Below are positions 23,362 through 35,746 of a stretch of DNA of 64,000 bases, one piece after another. The notes beneath the pieces were generated by a model. It had not been told where the DNA came from, made no database searches, and saw only the letters and a program-made list of their open reading frames with translations. The translations under genes were made by a program, and so were the position numbers. This DNA comes from Hevea brasiliensis (Eukaryota; Streptophyta; Magnoliopsida; Malpighiales; Euphorbiaceae). Every line of letters begins with the position of its first letter. The first letter of the stretch is position 1. The stretch spans positions 62,001 through 126,000 of the forward strand of contig NW_026614704.1 of assembly GCF_030052815.1 (NCBI RefSeq). The letters are read 5' to 3'.

Positions 23362-25069
23362 TGATGGTTGCCGATTCCATAAAAAATTAACTGAAATTAC
23401 TAGTAATAAAATATTTTCTGAATGAATGAAATAAGTGGTAATCCAAGTCAAACCCTAGAGACTGAGTTACTAAATTTCATGCACTTGTGTAACAGAAATG
23501 AAACGAAGGTGTGGGGGGGAGGGGTTGTAACACTAAATCAAAAGAAATCAAGTTCAGAAATTAAAAAACTAAATTTAAATATAAAACTCTCAATTTAAAC
23601 AGACTTCAGCCCAAGATAATTCGCATTCCAATGCATGACTAGATCATAGACAAAAGAAATATAATTATCTCTTATTGAATACTTAATGCAGATTTACCAA
23701 ATAGTGAGGTAAAACCCCTAACTTCCCTATACTCATCAATTCGAGCCCAGCACTCTTGTTGACTCTAATTATTAACTGAATTGGTATTAAGCAATCCTCA
23801 TCAAATTAATAACTGCTTCAACAACAGAAAGTAGTTAAGCTGAATAACGATTTATAAAGCATAAATCATTTAATTTATCCTACTGTTTCCTTAGGTTATT
23901 ATCGAAAACTTGGATCATAATCAATAAAACCTAATTGCTACTCACATTCAATCTTACACAACAATTATGGATTATGAACATGAACTAGCAATTGATAACA
24001 TCAAACAATTAACTAATAGACCTTTTTAGTAAATCATTTAATAGATAAAGACAATGAAATCAAGAAATAATAGATATTCAAAAAGGCATAATTTAAATTA
24101 AGAACTTGGTCTCACAAATCATGCATAAGAACTAGAATCCCTTAAACTGAATTTAGAAACTTAGCCGCTCATGTTTATGGCTTACAAAAGAAAAATAAAA
24201 TGGAGAAATCTAAAACTATGGACGTGAATAGAGAATGAAGGTGTAATGAAGGTGTCGAAGGTCTGAATGAATTTCTCTCCACTGCTGCCAAAGATGACCT
24301 TTATAATCAAAAACCTAATCCACAGATAAGAACCAAACTTGGAAAATTTTTGAATTTCAAAAAGATAGATTCTCTTAAAACAATCACGGCCAAATTTTAG
24401 CCACTTTCTTTGCGATTCTGTCTCTGACTTCTTCAGAAAAGTTGTAGCCCTACTTCTTAGCTTTCCAACGAGTACTCATTTTCCCAAATCGGAGGTCTGC
24501 AGCCCAAGTTATGGGCCAAAAACCAAAACAGGTTATGTTAGGTAATCCAGCCCAAAATGACGACTTTTCTGTTGTTTTTGACAATTAAAACGGCCTTATC
24601 TCACTTCTAGCCTTTCACAACAATTGTAGAGGTGACCTCTGAGGTTCAAATGGTCCTAAGTTTGCTTCATTTGGACATCTGGAGCTCCAGATATAAAATA
24701 AATCCTAAAATTGGTCATTACACATCAAGTGTGGGCTTTTATAATAGATCTATAGCTAATTTTGACAACCTTGGAGACTGATTTGGGCTTTGGTCCCTCT
24801 TTGTCATTTGTAGTGCTCTGACTTAGCTTTTCAATGAATTAAACAACATTGAATTTGCAGACCCACAACTTTAGAAACACCTAAAAAATACAGCAAAGGT
24901 CAAATTAATGTAAAAGCTAAAAATTTCTCCATTGAACACAATTATTCCAACAACTCTCTAAAAATATGCCTAATTGATAATTATACTTTAATCAACTGAA
25001 TTAGGTATAAAAATACACTAGAAACACTAAATGTGATGAAATTAAAATTAATAAATTATGCACTTATCA
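23362..25069 (-). repeat. Element C 3' LTR
   Basis: Plus-strand ends TGATGGTTGCCGATTCC and GCACTTATCA; partner of 29083-30800. The minus-strand sequence just outside it (25070-25085), ATGGGAGAATT, is a short purine-rich tract where the polypurine tract should be. Confidence 0.9.
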
Positions 25070-26184
25070 AATTCTCCCATAGTTATTCCATGTTTGTCCT
25101 CAAGCATGACTTAAACTCTCAATCAACTCCACTTAGAAGTTCACTTAACTTCATCCTATCACAACATTCTCTAACAGAAGATTAAAAGTTTGAAAGAGGT
25201 GGCTAGTAAGGTAATAACTATCACAACAAATTTCATCAACACCATACCAATATATCAACAATTCTCCAGCATAAAATAAAAGGCTTGAAATCAATTAAGC
25301 TCACACAATTAAGGTTCCATAAAATTTTAAATAAATACACATAAAAATACAAGGCTAATTTATCAAGGTACAACAATTATAGCTCTTTGCAAATCTTTGG
25401 GAAGATAGAAATGGCCCTTTCTTTAAAAAAAATTTGAAATTGATACTTTTCTCTCGTCATAGTTACTTTTTTTTTTTTAACCGTTACCTTAAGAAAAGTA
25501 CCAAAAGCTAGCTTTTGGCCTGAGAATCGACATGGGGTTTATGAAGACCCCTGGTTACTTTGCTTAACTAAAATAGCAGAGCAATTTTCAAGTTCAACCT
25601 TTTATTTCCCCCAATTTATGCATCTATATATTATAAAGTGCCCTGATAGATTAAACAAAGTTTTGAAATATGCATGACACTAGTTTAAAGCACACATAAC
25701 TAATCATTTCATCATTAAATCAAGCCTAAATGTTTATGCAGGAAAAAAATTGCTCAATGGTATGAAAAAGAGAGAAAATCCATCATTAAAGTTACTATTA
25801 TCTTGCCTAAAATCTCAAAAATTCAACCTAAAATAGAAAAGTCATTTCAAGGACAAAGCACTTCTCTCTGAGAGTTAATATAGAATCATGAATCAAGCTT
25901 ATGAGAATGATTTTTTTTAGATGTTAATTAAAAAAAATTGCAGCAAAAAATTTCAAACTCCTCCCCCACACTTACTCATCACATTGCCCCCAATGTAAAA
26001 TAAATGGAAACAACATAAAATAAAGTCAAAGGAAAAGAGGAGAACAAATCTGATCATGGCTACAAGCCACCCTTGGGTTGCCTCCCAAGAAGTGCTTTTG
26101 TTTATCGTCATTAGTTTGACATGGCAAAGCTCCTTAATCCAAATAAATTAGGTTACTCAATTTAAGCTCCTCCACTGAATGCTC
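25070..26184 (-). other. Element C 3' non-coding region
   Basis: About 1.1 kb with no frame of note. On the minus strand ACATTG-GGGG-CAATGT (25981-25996) precedes a G-rich run GTGTGGGGGAGG (about 25968-25979). The Athila-like element I has an equivalent CATTG-AGGA-CAATG at 31854-31867, so this is a shared 3' landmark. Confidence 0.6.
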
Positions 26185-26491
26185 CTAAAACCCCTCATAA
26201 AATGGCTTAAGTCTATGATCGTTGACCTTGAACACCTTGTTAGTTCCTAAACTTTGAATTTCAACTGCACCATAAGGAAGCACATTAGTAACAACAAAGG
26301 GTCCAATCCAATGAGAATGCAACTTACCAGGCATCAGCTTCAACCTGGAGAATTATATAATAAAACTTTTTGCCCAATCACAAACTGCTTCCTTAAAATT
26401 AGTTTGTCATGGAATGCCTTGGTTTTTTCTTTATAGATCCTAGAGTTCTCATAAGCCTCAAGTCGAATTTCCTCTAATTCATGCAATGTAA
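26185..26491 (-). pseudogene. Element C integrase C-terminal tail
   Basis: The minus-strand frame reads [33 protein letters not shown], then after a one-base frameshift [20 protein letters not shown] and [17 protein letters not shown], ending at TAG (26187-26185). This is the conserved C-terminal part of Ty3/gypsy integrase in Athila-type elements. It lies directly behind protease-linker sequence, so the catalytic core and all of RT and RNase H are missing. Confidence 0.85.
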
Positions 26492-26501
26492 TTTTTTTTT
26501 T

Positions 26502-27020
26502 CTAACTCATCCTCCATGCTTAACTCAAAAACTTCCTATACAAATGTATCAACAACATCAATAGAAAAGACAGAATGATCATCAGCAGGATACTTCATGG
26601 CATCAAAGATATTAAATTTGACAGTCTCTCCATCAAACTCCATAGTTAAGGTACCATCATCCACATCAATTTTTATCTTGGTAGTTTTTAGGAAAGGTCT
26701 TCTGAACAAAATCAAAGCTGAGTTTGATAAGGGAGCACTATCATCCTCCATATCTAAAATGTAGAAATCTACAGGAAAAATTAACTCTCTAACATGCACC
26801 AACACATCCTCAAATTCTCCCAATGGGTAAGCATTAGAAGATCAGCTAACTGAATAATGACATTGGTTTCTTTCAAAGGACCCAAATTCAAAGTTTGAAA
26901 AACTGAATATGACATGACATTAATAGATGCTCCTAAATCTGCCATTGCACGTTTAAATTTAGAATCACCTATTTTGCAGGGAATAGAAAATGAACCTGGA
27001 TCCTTACACTTAGGGGGTAA
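26502..27020 (-). pseudogene. Element C aspartic protease, decayed
   Basis: The catalytic aspartate is in ADLGASINVMS near 26940, and the C-terminal part is DFYILDMEDDS...RRPFLKTTKIKIDVDDGTL. The usual GRPFL element of the family is altered to FRRPFL. A frameshift lies near 26825, between the two halves. After the domain, the linker [11 protein letters not shown] runs into the deletion junction at 26492-26501. Confidence 0.82.
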
Positions 27021-28773
27021 TTTTTACTAAATTAATGCCAACACATTTTCGCCCACACTGATCTTCTTATTATTCGTCAACTTACACTTTGTAGTGCATA
27101 ATTCCTTAAGGAATTTAGCATACCTGGGGACTTGTTTGATCGCATCAAGTAAAGGTATATTAACCTCTACCTTTTTAAAAGCCTCCAAAATTTCTTTCTG
27201 TTGTTCTTCTTTCTTAGTCTTAGCCAACCTGCAAGGGAATGGAGGGAGAACAAAATTATTAGCCTTATTCAGTTCAAGTTTAATATTTATCTCAACTTTA
27301 GGAACTTTAGACTCTTTTTCTCCTTGCTTCTTCTTTTTTATTGACTCATGTGGAGTCTGATTATCAACTTCTTTCCCACTCTGTAATACTATAGCACTCG
27401 TATTTTCTCTGGGAATCATGACTATTTGTGATGGAAGCTTTCCGGAACCTTGAGCTTCCAACTTACTCATTGAAAAAGCTAACTAACCAATCTACCTCTC
27501 TATGTTTTGAATGCTATTTCTAGTCTCCTGTTGAAACTGTTGTGTATTGTTAGCCAAAGCCTTAACAATTTCATCAAGTGACATAACTTGATTTGAAGGA
27601 GGTGGAGGTGGTTGATTCACTTGTGGTCTCTGCTGCTGATATTGGTTTTGTGCTAGTTGATTCCTATAACTCAAATTGGGATAATCTCGCCATCCCGGAT
27701 TATAAGTATTAGAAAAGGGATCATACCTGCATTGTGGATGTCTATAATTTCCTACTGTGTTAGCATGTTACATTGATTCATTCTCTTGTAATATAGGACA
27801 CATGTTAATAGCATCACCGAAACCCGAACAAATTCCGCATACCTTCACTATTTGCATGTTCCCTATAGCCAATTGCCTCACCAAAGAAGTTAAATCAGAA
27901 ATCTGTTTCTCAAAGTTAGACGTACTTACCTCATTAACCTTCTTAGGTGTGTTATCCATTCTTATTCTAAACTGCTAAGAGTTTGCTGCCATGTTTTTAA
28001 TCAGCCTCCTTGCCCCTTCTGGTGTCTTGTCAACCAAAGCTCCTCCACTAGCAGCATCTATCATACTGCGGTCCATTGGTAGAAGTCCCTCATAGAAATA
28101 CTAAATCAAAAGCTGATCACTTATTTGATGATGGGGACAACTTGTACACAGCTTCTTAAATCACTCGCAATACTCATACAAACTCTCTCCATTGTATTGC
28201 CGGATGCCATAAATTTCTTTTCCTATGTTGGCAGCACGGGAAGCAAGAAAATACTTCTCCAAAAATATCCGCTTCATTTCATTCCATGAGTTGACAGATC
28301 CAAAAGGAAGGTAATACAACCAATCCTTAGCTGTGCCTTCTAGTGAGAAAGGGAAAGCTCGAAGCTTAATCTGGTCCTCTAAAACTCTTTGAGGTTTCAT
28401 GCTGGAACACACAACATGAAATTCTTTTAAATGCTTTTTGTGGATCCTCACCTAAAAGACCATGAAACTTAGGTAACAAATGGATTAGTCCAGACTTTAA
28501 CTCAAAAGCAACATTTAAAGCAGGGAATTGAATGCACAGAAGCTGTTGGTTTAGATCAGGAGCAACCAATTCTTTCAAAGTCCTAGCAGCCATGGTTTCA
28601 TTTTCGGAATTTGAATCTGAATCCGAACTTAATTTCCTTGGAGATTGAACTCCTTCAGATGTACTCAGAATCTGCTTCGCTTGCTTATCCAATTTTCTCA
28701 ACCATTTAGCTGTTTTTTCTACTTCTGGATCAAAGACCAACTCACCAGATTGAGAAGTTCTTGTTATAAACAA
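27021..28773 (-). pseudogene. Element C gag, decayed
   Basis: The minus-strand pieces in order are AARTLKELVAPDLNQQ and FELKSGLIHLLPKFHG (28773-28440), a one-base shift, then KHLKEFHVVCSSMKPQ through AKDWLYYLPFGSVNSW to GESLYEYCE (28451-28161), where a stop falls. It continues with a knuckle-like CGICSGFGDAINMCP near 27830, whose usual His is Asp, a Gln/Pro-rich stretch (27674-27492), and a Lys-rich C-terminal part ending in VPRYAKFLKELCTTK and ISVGENVLALI (27470-27027). This is the Retrotrans_gag type seen in Athila elements. It has several stops and at least one frameshift. Confidence 0.88.
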
Positions 28774-29060
28774 AAAAAATCAAACTAAAAACAGAAAAAT
28801 GCCTCAAAACCCTAGAAAATAATGAAATTTGGCCTCAAAAGGGTGGGGACAAGGAATCCTATGGAATGATTGGTCTTATTCAGAGCGTTGTTTCCTTCAA
28901 AACAAGTATAGAGCACCCTCCTAATTCAGCCAAAATTTTACTGATGAATAATAACACCGTAATTTTCACCAAAAACCTGAAAAAGAGAAAAACTTCACAA
29001 ACAGAGTTAATAACAAAATATCCTAACACTAAAAACATGAAATCCAATAAACTTTCAGTT

Positions 29061-29076
29061 CCTGGAAATGGTGCCA
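29061..29076 (-). promoter_or_regulatory. Primer-binding site of element C (Asp-tRNA type)
   Basis: The minus strand reads TGGCACCATTTCCAGG, a decayed form of the TGGCGCCGTTGCCGGGG site typical of Athila-group elements. It lies six bases inside the 5' LTR edge. Confidence 0.7.
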
Positions 29077-29082
29077 AAATTT

Positions 29083-30800
29083 TGATGGTTGCCGATTCCA
29101 CTAAAAATTAACTGAAATTATCAATAATGAAATATTTTCTGAATGAATGCAATAAGTGGTAATCCAGGTCGAGCCCTAGAGGCTGAGTTACTAAATTTCA
29201 TGCACTTGTATAATAGAAAAGAAACAAAGGTTGGGTAGGGGGGGGGGGGGGGGTTGTAACACTAAATCAAAAGAAATTAAGTTTAGAAATTAAAGAACTA
29301 AATTTAGATATAAAACTCACTATTGAAACAGACTTCAGACCGAGGTAATTCACATTCCAATGTGTGACTCGATCATAAACAAAAGAAATATAATTATCTC
29401 TTATTGAATACTTAACGTAGAATTACCAAACAGCGAGGTAAAATCCCTAACTTCCCTATACTCATCAATTCGAGCCCAGCACTCTTGTTGACTCTAATTA
29501 TTAACTGAATTGGTATTAACTAATCCTCATCAAATTAATAACTGCTTTAAGAACAGGAAGTAGTTAAGTTGAACAATGATTTATAAAGGATAAATCATTT
29601 AATTCACCCTATTGTTTCCTCAGGTTATTATCAAAAACTTGGATCATAATCAATAAAACCTAATTGCTACTCACATTCAATCTTACACAATAATTACAGA
29701 TTATGAAGATGAACTAGTAATTGATAACATCAAACAATTAACTAATAGGCCTTTTTAGCAAATCATTCAATAGATCAAAGATAATGAAATCAAGAAACAA
29801 TAGATATTCAAAAAGGCATAATTTAAATTAAGAATCTAGTCTCACAAATCATGCATAAGAACTAGAATCCCTTGAACTGAATTTAGAAACTTAGCCGCTC
29901 ATGTTCATGGCTTACAAAAGAAAAATAAAATGGAGAAATCTAAAACTATGGACGTGAATGGAGAATGAAGGTGTAATGAAGGTGTCGAAGGTCTGAATGA
30001 AATTTTCCCTGCTGCTGCCAAAGATGAGCTTTATAATAAAAAACCTAATCCACAGATAAGAATCAAACTTGGAAAATTTTTGAATTTCAAAATGACAGAT
30101 TCTCTACTCTGCAATCACAGCCAATTATCAGCCACTTCCCTTGCGCTTCTGTCTCTGACTACTTCAGGAAAGTTGTAGCCCTACTTCTTAGCTTTCCAAC
30201 GAGTACTCAATTGCCCAAATTGGAGGTCTACAGCCTAAGTTATGGGCCAAAAATGGAAACAGGTTCTGTCAGGCAATCCAGCCAAAAATGATGACTTTGT
30301 TCTTGTTTTTGATAATTAAAACGGCCTTATCTCGCTTCTAACCCTTCACAACTATTGTAGAGGCAGCCTCTGAGGTTTAAATGGGCCTAAGTTTGCTTCA
30401 TTTGGACATTTGGAGCTTCAGATATAAAATAAATCCCAAAACTGGTCATGACACATCAAGTGTGGGCTTTTGTAATAGATCCATAGCTAATTTTGACAAC
30501 CTTGGAGACTGATTTGGGCTTTGGTCCCTCTTTGTCATTTGTAGTGCTCTGACTTAGCTTTTCAATGAATTAAACAACATTGGATTTGGAGACCCACAAC
30601 TTTAGAAACACCTGAAAAATACAGTAAAGGTCAAATTAACGCAAATGCTGAAAATTTCTCCATTGAACACAATTATTCCAACAACTCTCTAAAAATATGC
30701 CTAATTGATAATTATAATTTAATCAACTGAATTAGGCATAAAAATACACTAAAAACTTTGAATTTGATGGGAGTGAAATTAATAAATTATTCACTTATCA
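29083..30800 (-). repeat. Element C 5' LTR
   Basis: Partner of 23362-25069 with the same TGATGGTTGCC and TTATCA ends. It contains a run of 16 G (29238-29253), where the other copy has an interrupted run near 23514-23524. Confidence 0.9.
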
Positions 30801-32254
30801 GACCAACTCCAATTTCCTGCCTACCAGGACACCACCCTAGAGTTCCTTGGGAGTTTCAAGGCCACCCTATGGCCCACAGATCATGAAGATAGGGGGAGGA
30901 TCAAATTTTGGCTACTTGGCATTGATCGAGTAATGAACATGGATGAGTTCAACGCATTTTCGGCTTTGACAGCACCAGATTCTAAAAAATCCCACAAAAT
31001 AGAATAATCTATAATAGCGTGGACTTCTAGCACTCTATAGCATCGAGCACCGATGTTATAACTCCAGCAAGTTCAAATCCTCCGACATCACCAGCCCTGC
31101 TCTGAGGTACATGCACTGGCTCAGCGTCCACACCATCACAGGCCGTGGTGATAGCTTAGGCATGGTAAACGCCAATGAGCTCTTCTTCCTCTAGTGTATG
31201 GTTATCGGGTAGCATTGCAGCACGGGTTTCTTCCTATGCAACCACCTTCACCGCATCTCTCCCCAGCTGACATGCCACATAGTGCTTAGCGGGCTCATTA
31301 CCGCCATAGCACTCCACTTTGGATTTGTCCCGGGCCATCACAGGCTGCGCTCCATCCCTGGCATTGCCAAAATTGACCAGACCATCTGCATATCCATAGG
31401 GATGTGCAAGAAGGTTGGGAACACTTGCTTCCTGCTCGATGCCAATGGGAATTTCATCCCCAGGAGAGACGAAGCATAAGCAGAGCCTGGTGAACCATTA
31501 TAGCCACAAGAGGAAGCCCAAGAGCCACTCCACCACAAGTCCCCAGCTTGAGTGCCTCCCTACACTCCACCACTAACAGACCTCGTCCTTGCATACCTTT
31601 AGCAAATGGAGACCACCATAAATAACAGGATGCAAGCACTCGAGGATAGTCTCCAGGAGGCCCACAACAAGCTTGACATGATCTTGGAGAGACTCGATGG
31701 AGAGGGACCATCATCTGCGTCAGAGGCTTTTTAGAGTTAGGACTATAGGATAGGTTTCTTCATGTAAAAACTTATATGCCTTAATCCTACTCAGTGCTCA
31801 TATGCTTTTTCATAATTTTGTGTGATATACCTTAATTTTGCATATTGTGTTGCCATTGAGGACAATGTCAGCTTTGAGTATTGGGGTACAGATGCATTTC
31901 ATGCATTGCATATCATTGTATTTTATTACATTGCTTAATTATATCCATATTATACTTGTGTATCAAAATCCAGGAAATTTTGCAAATTTTAAACTTTTGA
32001 ACTGTTTTTTTTTTTTTTAACTTAGAATTATAACCATAAATATTAATAAGCTAATAATTGGACTCCATGGGATTGAGGAATGAATGTATCTAGATAGGCA
32101 AAAAGGCTTTAATATGTTATTTGTGAAAGACTTAATCACCTTAGTGTAGCTAGACTAGTTAAACCCCTTCATAGCTATTAATTTGTTACATTAAACTTGC
32201 AAAATCGGGAAAAAATCTTTGAAATACAAATAAACCTAAAAATGACTCACCAGC

Positions 32255-35200
32255 TATAATGCCTTCATTTTAGGTAGTCCGTGAATTCTACTGTTCCGAC
32301 GACTAATGTCTGTTCGGACAGCCAGGATGTCTCAAACTACACTCAAACTAAAGTGAGAAAATATAAATTGACTGAATATAGACTAAGTAAAATTAAAGAA
32401 AAGTAAAAGAAATGAAGTGCGACTCAGTTAAACGAGTTGGAGTCACAGCGATGGGTGATCGTACTAGGAAGTAACGGCGAAGACAGTTATTGACCCCAGA
32501 CCCGCGGGGAACCCTAGGAAATAATTTTTAGGACTTAATTAAAGGTTTATTGAAGTATAAATGATATTAGAAATTTCAAATAAAATTTAAGAAAATTAGT
32601 TAATCTGTACATACCAAAAATAACTCGATAAGTTTAACAAAGGGTATTTTGGTCATTTCGCCTTCAGTGATGATTTTTTACTAACTTGTCCATTTAAGTA
32701 AATAAATTATATGGCTTAAAATATGAATTAATATTGAGGAAACTTAAATTAAAAATGATTAGAAAAAAATAAAACAAATGAAAGAAAAGAAAAATGAACA
32801 TTTATGACATAAGTTTATACGATGTCATAATGACATCATAAAAAGAGATAACCAATAGGCAATTAACACACAATTAAAAGGGATAAGGAAGAGTTTAAAA
32901 TGAGATAAAATTTATTAAAAATAGTCATCTTCTTCATTTTTGGTTTCCATGGCCGATTCCCTCTTCTTCCATGCACTTTTTTATTATGTCATTTTCTACC
33001 TTGATTTTGCCTAAGTTTTCTTCCATAAAACCCTAAATACCCTTCACAAAAATTAATCCCCACATCAAGAGGAACATTTTGATTGTCATAAAGTGAAGAA
33101 AATTCAAAGTTTTAACAAGCTAAGAAAGTGGTCAAAGAGGTTAGTGCACTAATCCATCACTCTCTCTTCATTAAACATGAAAAGCAATGTTTAGCTAAGT
33201 ATAAATTTCATGAAATTAAAAAGAAAACCTTGAGGAAAGAAACCCTTGAATTTTGGCAGCCCTAGATGAAGTATGAAATTGATGTTGTTGAGACTATTGT
33301 TGCCTAATTGAAGTGCTATGAATGATAAATTGTAGTATGGGAGTAAGGAGGAATGAATATTGGGAGTGTTTCTCTTATGTAGGAAATTCAGACCTATGAG
33401 TCCAGTGTCTTTATTGACCTATAACTGAAGTTGTGTGACTCCAATTGGTGTGAGGCCAATTGAAGGTGAAACTATACTCAAAATGCCCCATTTTTCATGA
33501 ACAAACCCTGCCTAAATGCTATCAAAATCTTGGTCAATTTACTATCCCAATCCAGATATCCAAACACTGAACCTAGAAAAATGACCACCCTATTCATTTG
33601 GCCATAACTCCCTTTAGACAAGTCTAAATGACCTAAATTTTTACCATTGGAAAGTTTAGATATAAGGCTACAACTTTCATTGAGAACACCAAGCCCAGAA
33701 ATGCCTCTAACCAAATGAAATTACTGACCCAAATTAGGTCACCAAACTGACTAGAATCAATTCTGCCCAGAATTTTCTGGACATAGACTACCCGACCAGT
33801 TTTGGTAAAATGGCTATAACTTGGTCTATAAAAACCCAACTCCAATGAAACCAGTGGAACATTTTCTACAAGACATAGATCTACAACAATGATGATTTGA
33901 CCAAAACCCAAAAACAAAGAAAACTAGGTCAATTTACTAGGTTAACTCAGTATGTGAATTCTGAAAATTTCCTAAGTGATCATTTGACCCCAGAATACTC
34001 ATTTAGTCATATCTACCACTAGAAAACTCCAATTAGGATGAGCCATACTGATCTGGAACCCTAAGAAACAGAGCTCCAACTTTGTTATAGACATGGTCTT
34101 CAAACTATGAACATAAGAACCCTAAAATGGAGGTCAAATCCATTGACCTGAACAAGGACCCTGAAGACACAGGGCACATGAGTCTAGGCTAGTGATTTGG
34201 CTATAATTAATTCTACAAACCTTGGAAAAATTGTAATTAAAATTTTTGAGTGACTATAAGACATAGGATAACAAATTTTATGAAGAATATTAGGCCTAAA
34301 AACGACTGTAACATGTCCAATTAATTAGACAAAGACAAACTCTAGAATCTGCCTAATTTTGGACCCAGAAAGAGATAGTGAGCCAGTTATGGTTATTTAA
34401 CCATAACTTGAGTTCTAAAACTCCAATTAATATGATTTAAAAAGGAAAACAAAGACAAGACATAGAGGAACAAATTCTATGAAGGGAGTGTGGCCAAACA
34501 GTAGCCACATCCTGGTCAATTTGCCATGTAAATACAGTGTACCAAATCTGGACCTAAAGAAAGGTCCATAAAATAACTAGGCATATGTGATGAAATGAAT
34601 TAGAATAAATTGTTAAGCATAAAAATAATATGAATTAATGAAATTATAAATACTTAATAATACTATTTCGCCCAAAGTATGCCTAGACACATTTATATAG
34701 CATGGATCAATTGGTATACCAATTAGGGTCTACAGATTACAGTACTGCCCATAGGGTTAATCATTGACAGACAACATATGTCTAAGATGATTGTTCTACT
34801 GGCTTTATGCTGCCTGATAGCCATAGTGCAAATTTTCATTATTATTGGCTTATGTCTGCTTGCTGGCCTTGTGCCTGATATGACCATTGTATATTGGGTA
34901 GACATACGGATGTCTAACTAGTATACTCTCATGCATCTAGTTTTTATAGTTTGTCATAGGTTACTTGGCCACAGTTACGATAAATAAAATTTTAAATTCA
35001 AACAAGTACATGAGACAACCATTAATATAAATTATATAAGATCGAATATAATATACATGACTAAAAAGATCCCGATTAACTTAATTGCTTCCAAAAGACT
35101 ATAAATTCGTATAATTATATATTTCTTTATAATGTTATACGCAGGATAATTATTTCAATTATTTCGATATTTTTATTTCAATTTATGCACCACTAAGCAA

Positions 35201-35746
35201 TATGCTTAGCCCATTGGTTCTTACCACGTGTTGGTATTGGAGAGCAGTAGTAGCAGTAGTGCTTAGACCAGACTTGGACCAGATCTGCTACAGTATGGGT
35301 TGTCACCTTATCAGTTGTTTTGGTAGGGCTCATGTAAATATTAGATTTTGCATTTTGGTATTGTATGTAATTAAATGATGTAAAAAATTTTGGATTGTAT
35401 ATGAATTGTAAATATTGTACTTAACTTTATATGAATAAAATACAGTATTTTATTTTCTTGAAAATTGATATAAGCATGAGGAATAATATGATGAATGAAT
35501 AGATGTAAAGGATATGAATTGCATTAATAGATAACATGAAACCCACTATGCACCGATAGAGTAGAGGGGACTCTGTCTAGGTCTCCATAAAAATGAAATG
35601 GGATAAAAAAAAATTCTACATGTGAGATAATAAAATTAAATGGACATTAAATTAATATTGTAAACGATAAGACAGGATAGGGTGCTCCGGCACCAAATGT
35701 AGCACGCCTTACTCAGCTACATTGTAGATAGGAGAGGGGTGTTTCA
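32255..35746 (+). mobile_element. Solo LTR X2, TSD CCAGC/CCAAC
   Basis: It begins TATAATGCC (from TGTAATGCC) and ends GGGGTGTTTCA, 3492 bases. The flanks CCAGC (32250-32254) and CCAAC (35747-35751) differ at one base. Its first few hundred bases match LTR X on the other strand. It carries the longest module array in the window, six units from 33421, and the CCAATTG hairpin at 33441-33462. The eroded ends and mismatched TSD suggest an old insertion. Confidence 0.78.
33421..34510 (+). repeat. Six degenerate tandem modules within solo LTR X2
   Basis: ATAACT-like anchors occur at 33421, 33604, 33816, 34009, 34203 and 34403 (spacing 183, 212, 193, 194, 200). After each anchor comes AACTCC.AAT, then an AAGACATAG.. 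ACAA.TTT.ATGAAG-like stretch, to varying degrees. The units are too diverged for a simple satellite but keep order and spacing. Confidence 0.7.

Larger units (their letters stand above)
23362..30800 (-). mobile_element. Element C: Athila-like Ty3/gypsy element with internal deletion of RT, RNase H and integrase core
   Basis: Two LTRs of about 1.7 kb (plus strand TGATGGTTGCC...CACTTATCA) flank a 4.0-kb interior. On the minus strand the order is Asp-tRNA-like primer site, gag, protease, then directly the last part of integrase. The missing middle joins at a T-run (26492-26501). Flanks GCCCA (23357-23361) and GACCA (30801-30805) are a TSD with one mismatch. The LTRs differ at many sites, more than those of B, so it is an older insertion. 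Confidence 0.9.
23304..31730 (+). pseudogene. Athila-like ORF fragment of element I, interrupted by element C
   Basis: The two parts are 23304-23361 and 30806-31730. Read across the insertion with one target copy, the frame continues as INGLLDGIGWTKF then QFPAYQDTTLEFLGSF, followed by FWLLGIDRVMNMDEFNAFSAL, LRYMHWLSVHTITGRGDS, VNANELFFL and GLITAIALHFGF. This pattern resembles the extra long ORF found in Athila-group elements and annotated as a retrotransposon ORF-1 or plant-transposon protein; I cannot name a biochemical role. Several stops are present (for example after ANELFFL). From 31480 to 31730 the frame is no longer open. Identification is by resemblance only. Confidence 0.65.

Noticed and set aside
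33421..34510. CRISPR-like or simple satellite array
   Set aside because: The units are strongly diverged, there are no short identical repeats with unique spacers, and the genome is a plant.
34723..34905. Possible small protein with CTMAIRQHKASRTIILDICC-like residues
   Set aside because: It lies inside solo LTR X2 and has no counterpart in LTR X or other families.
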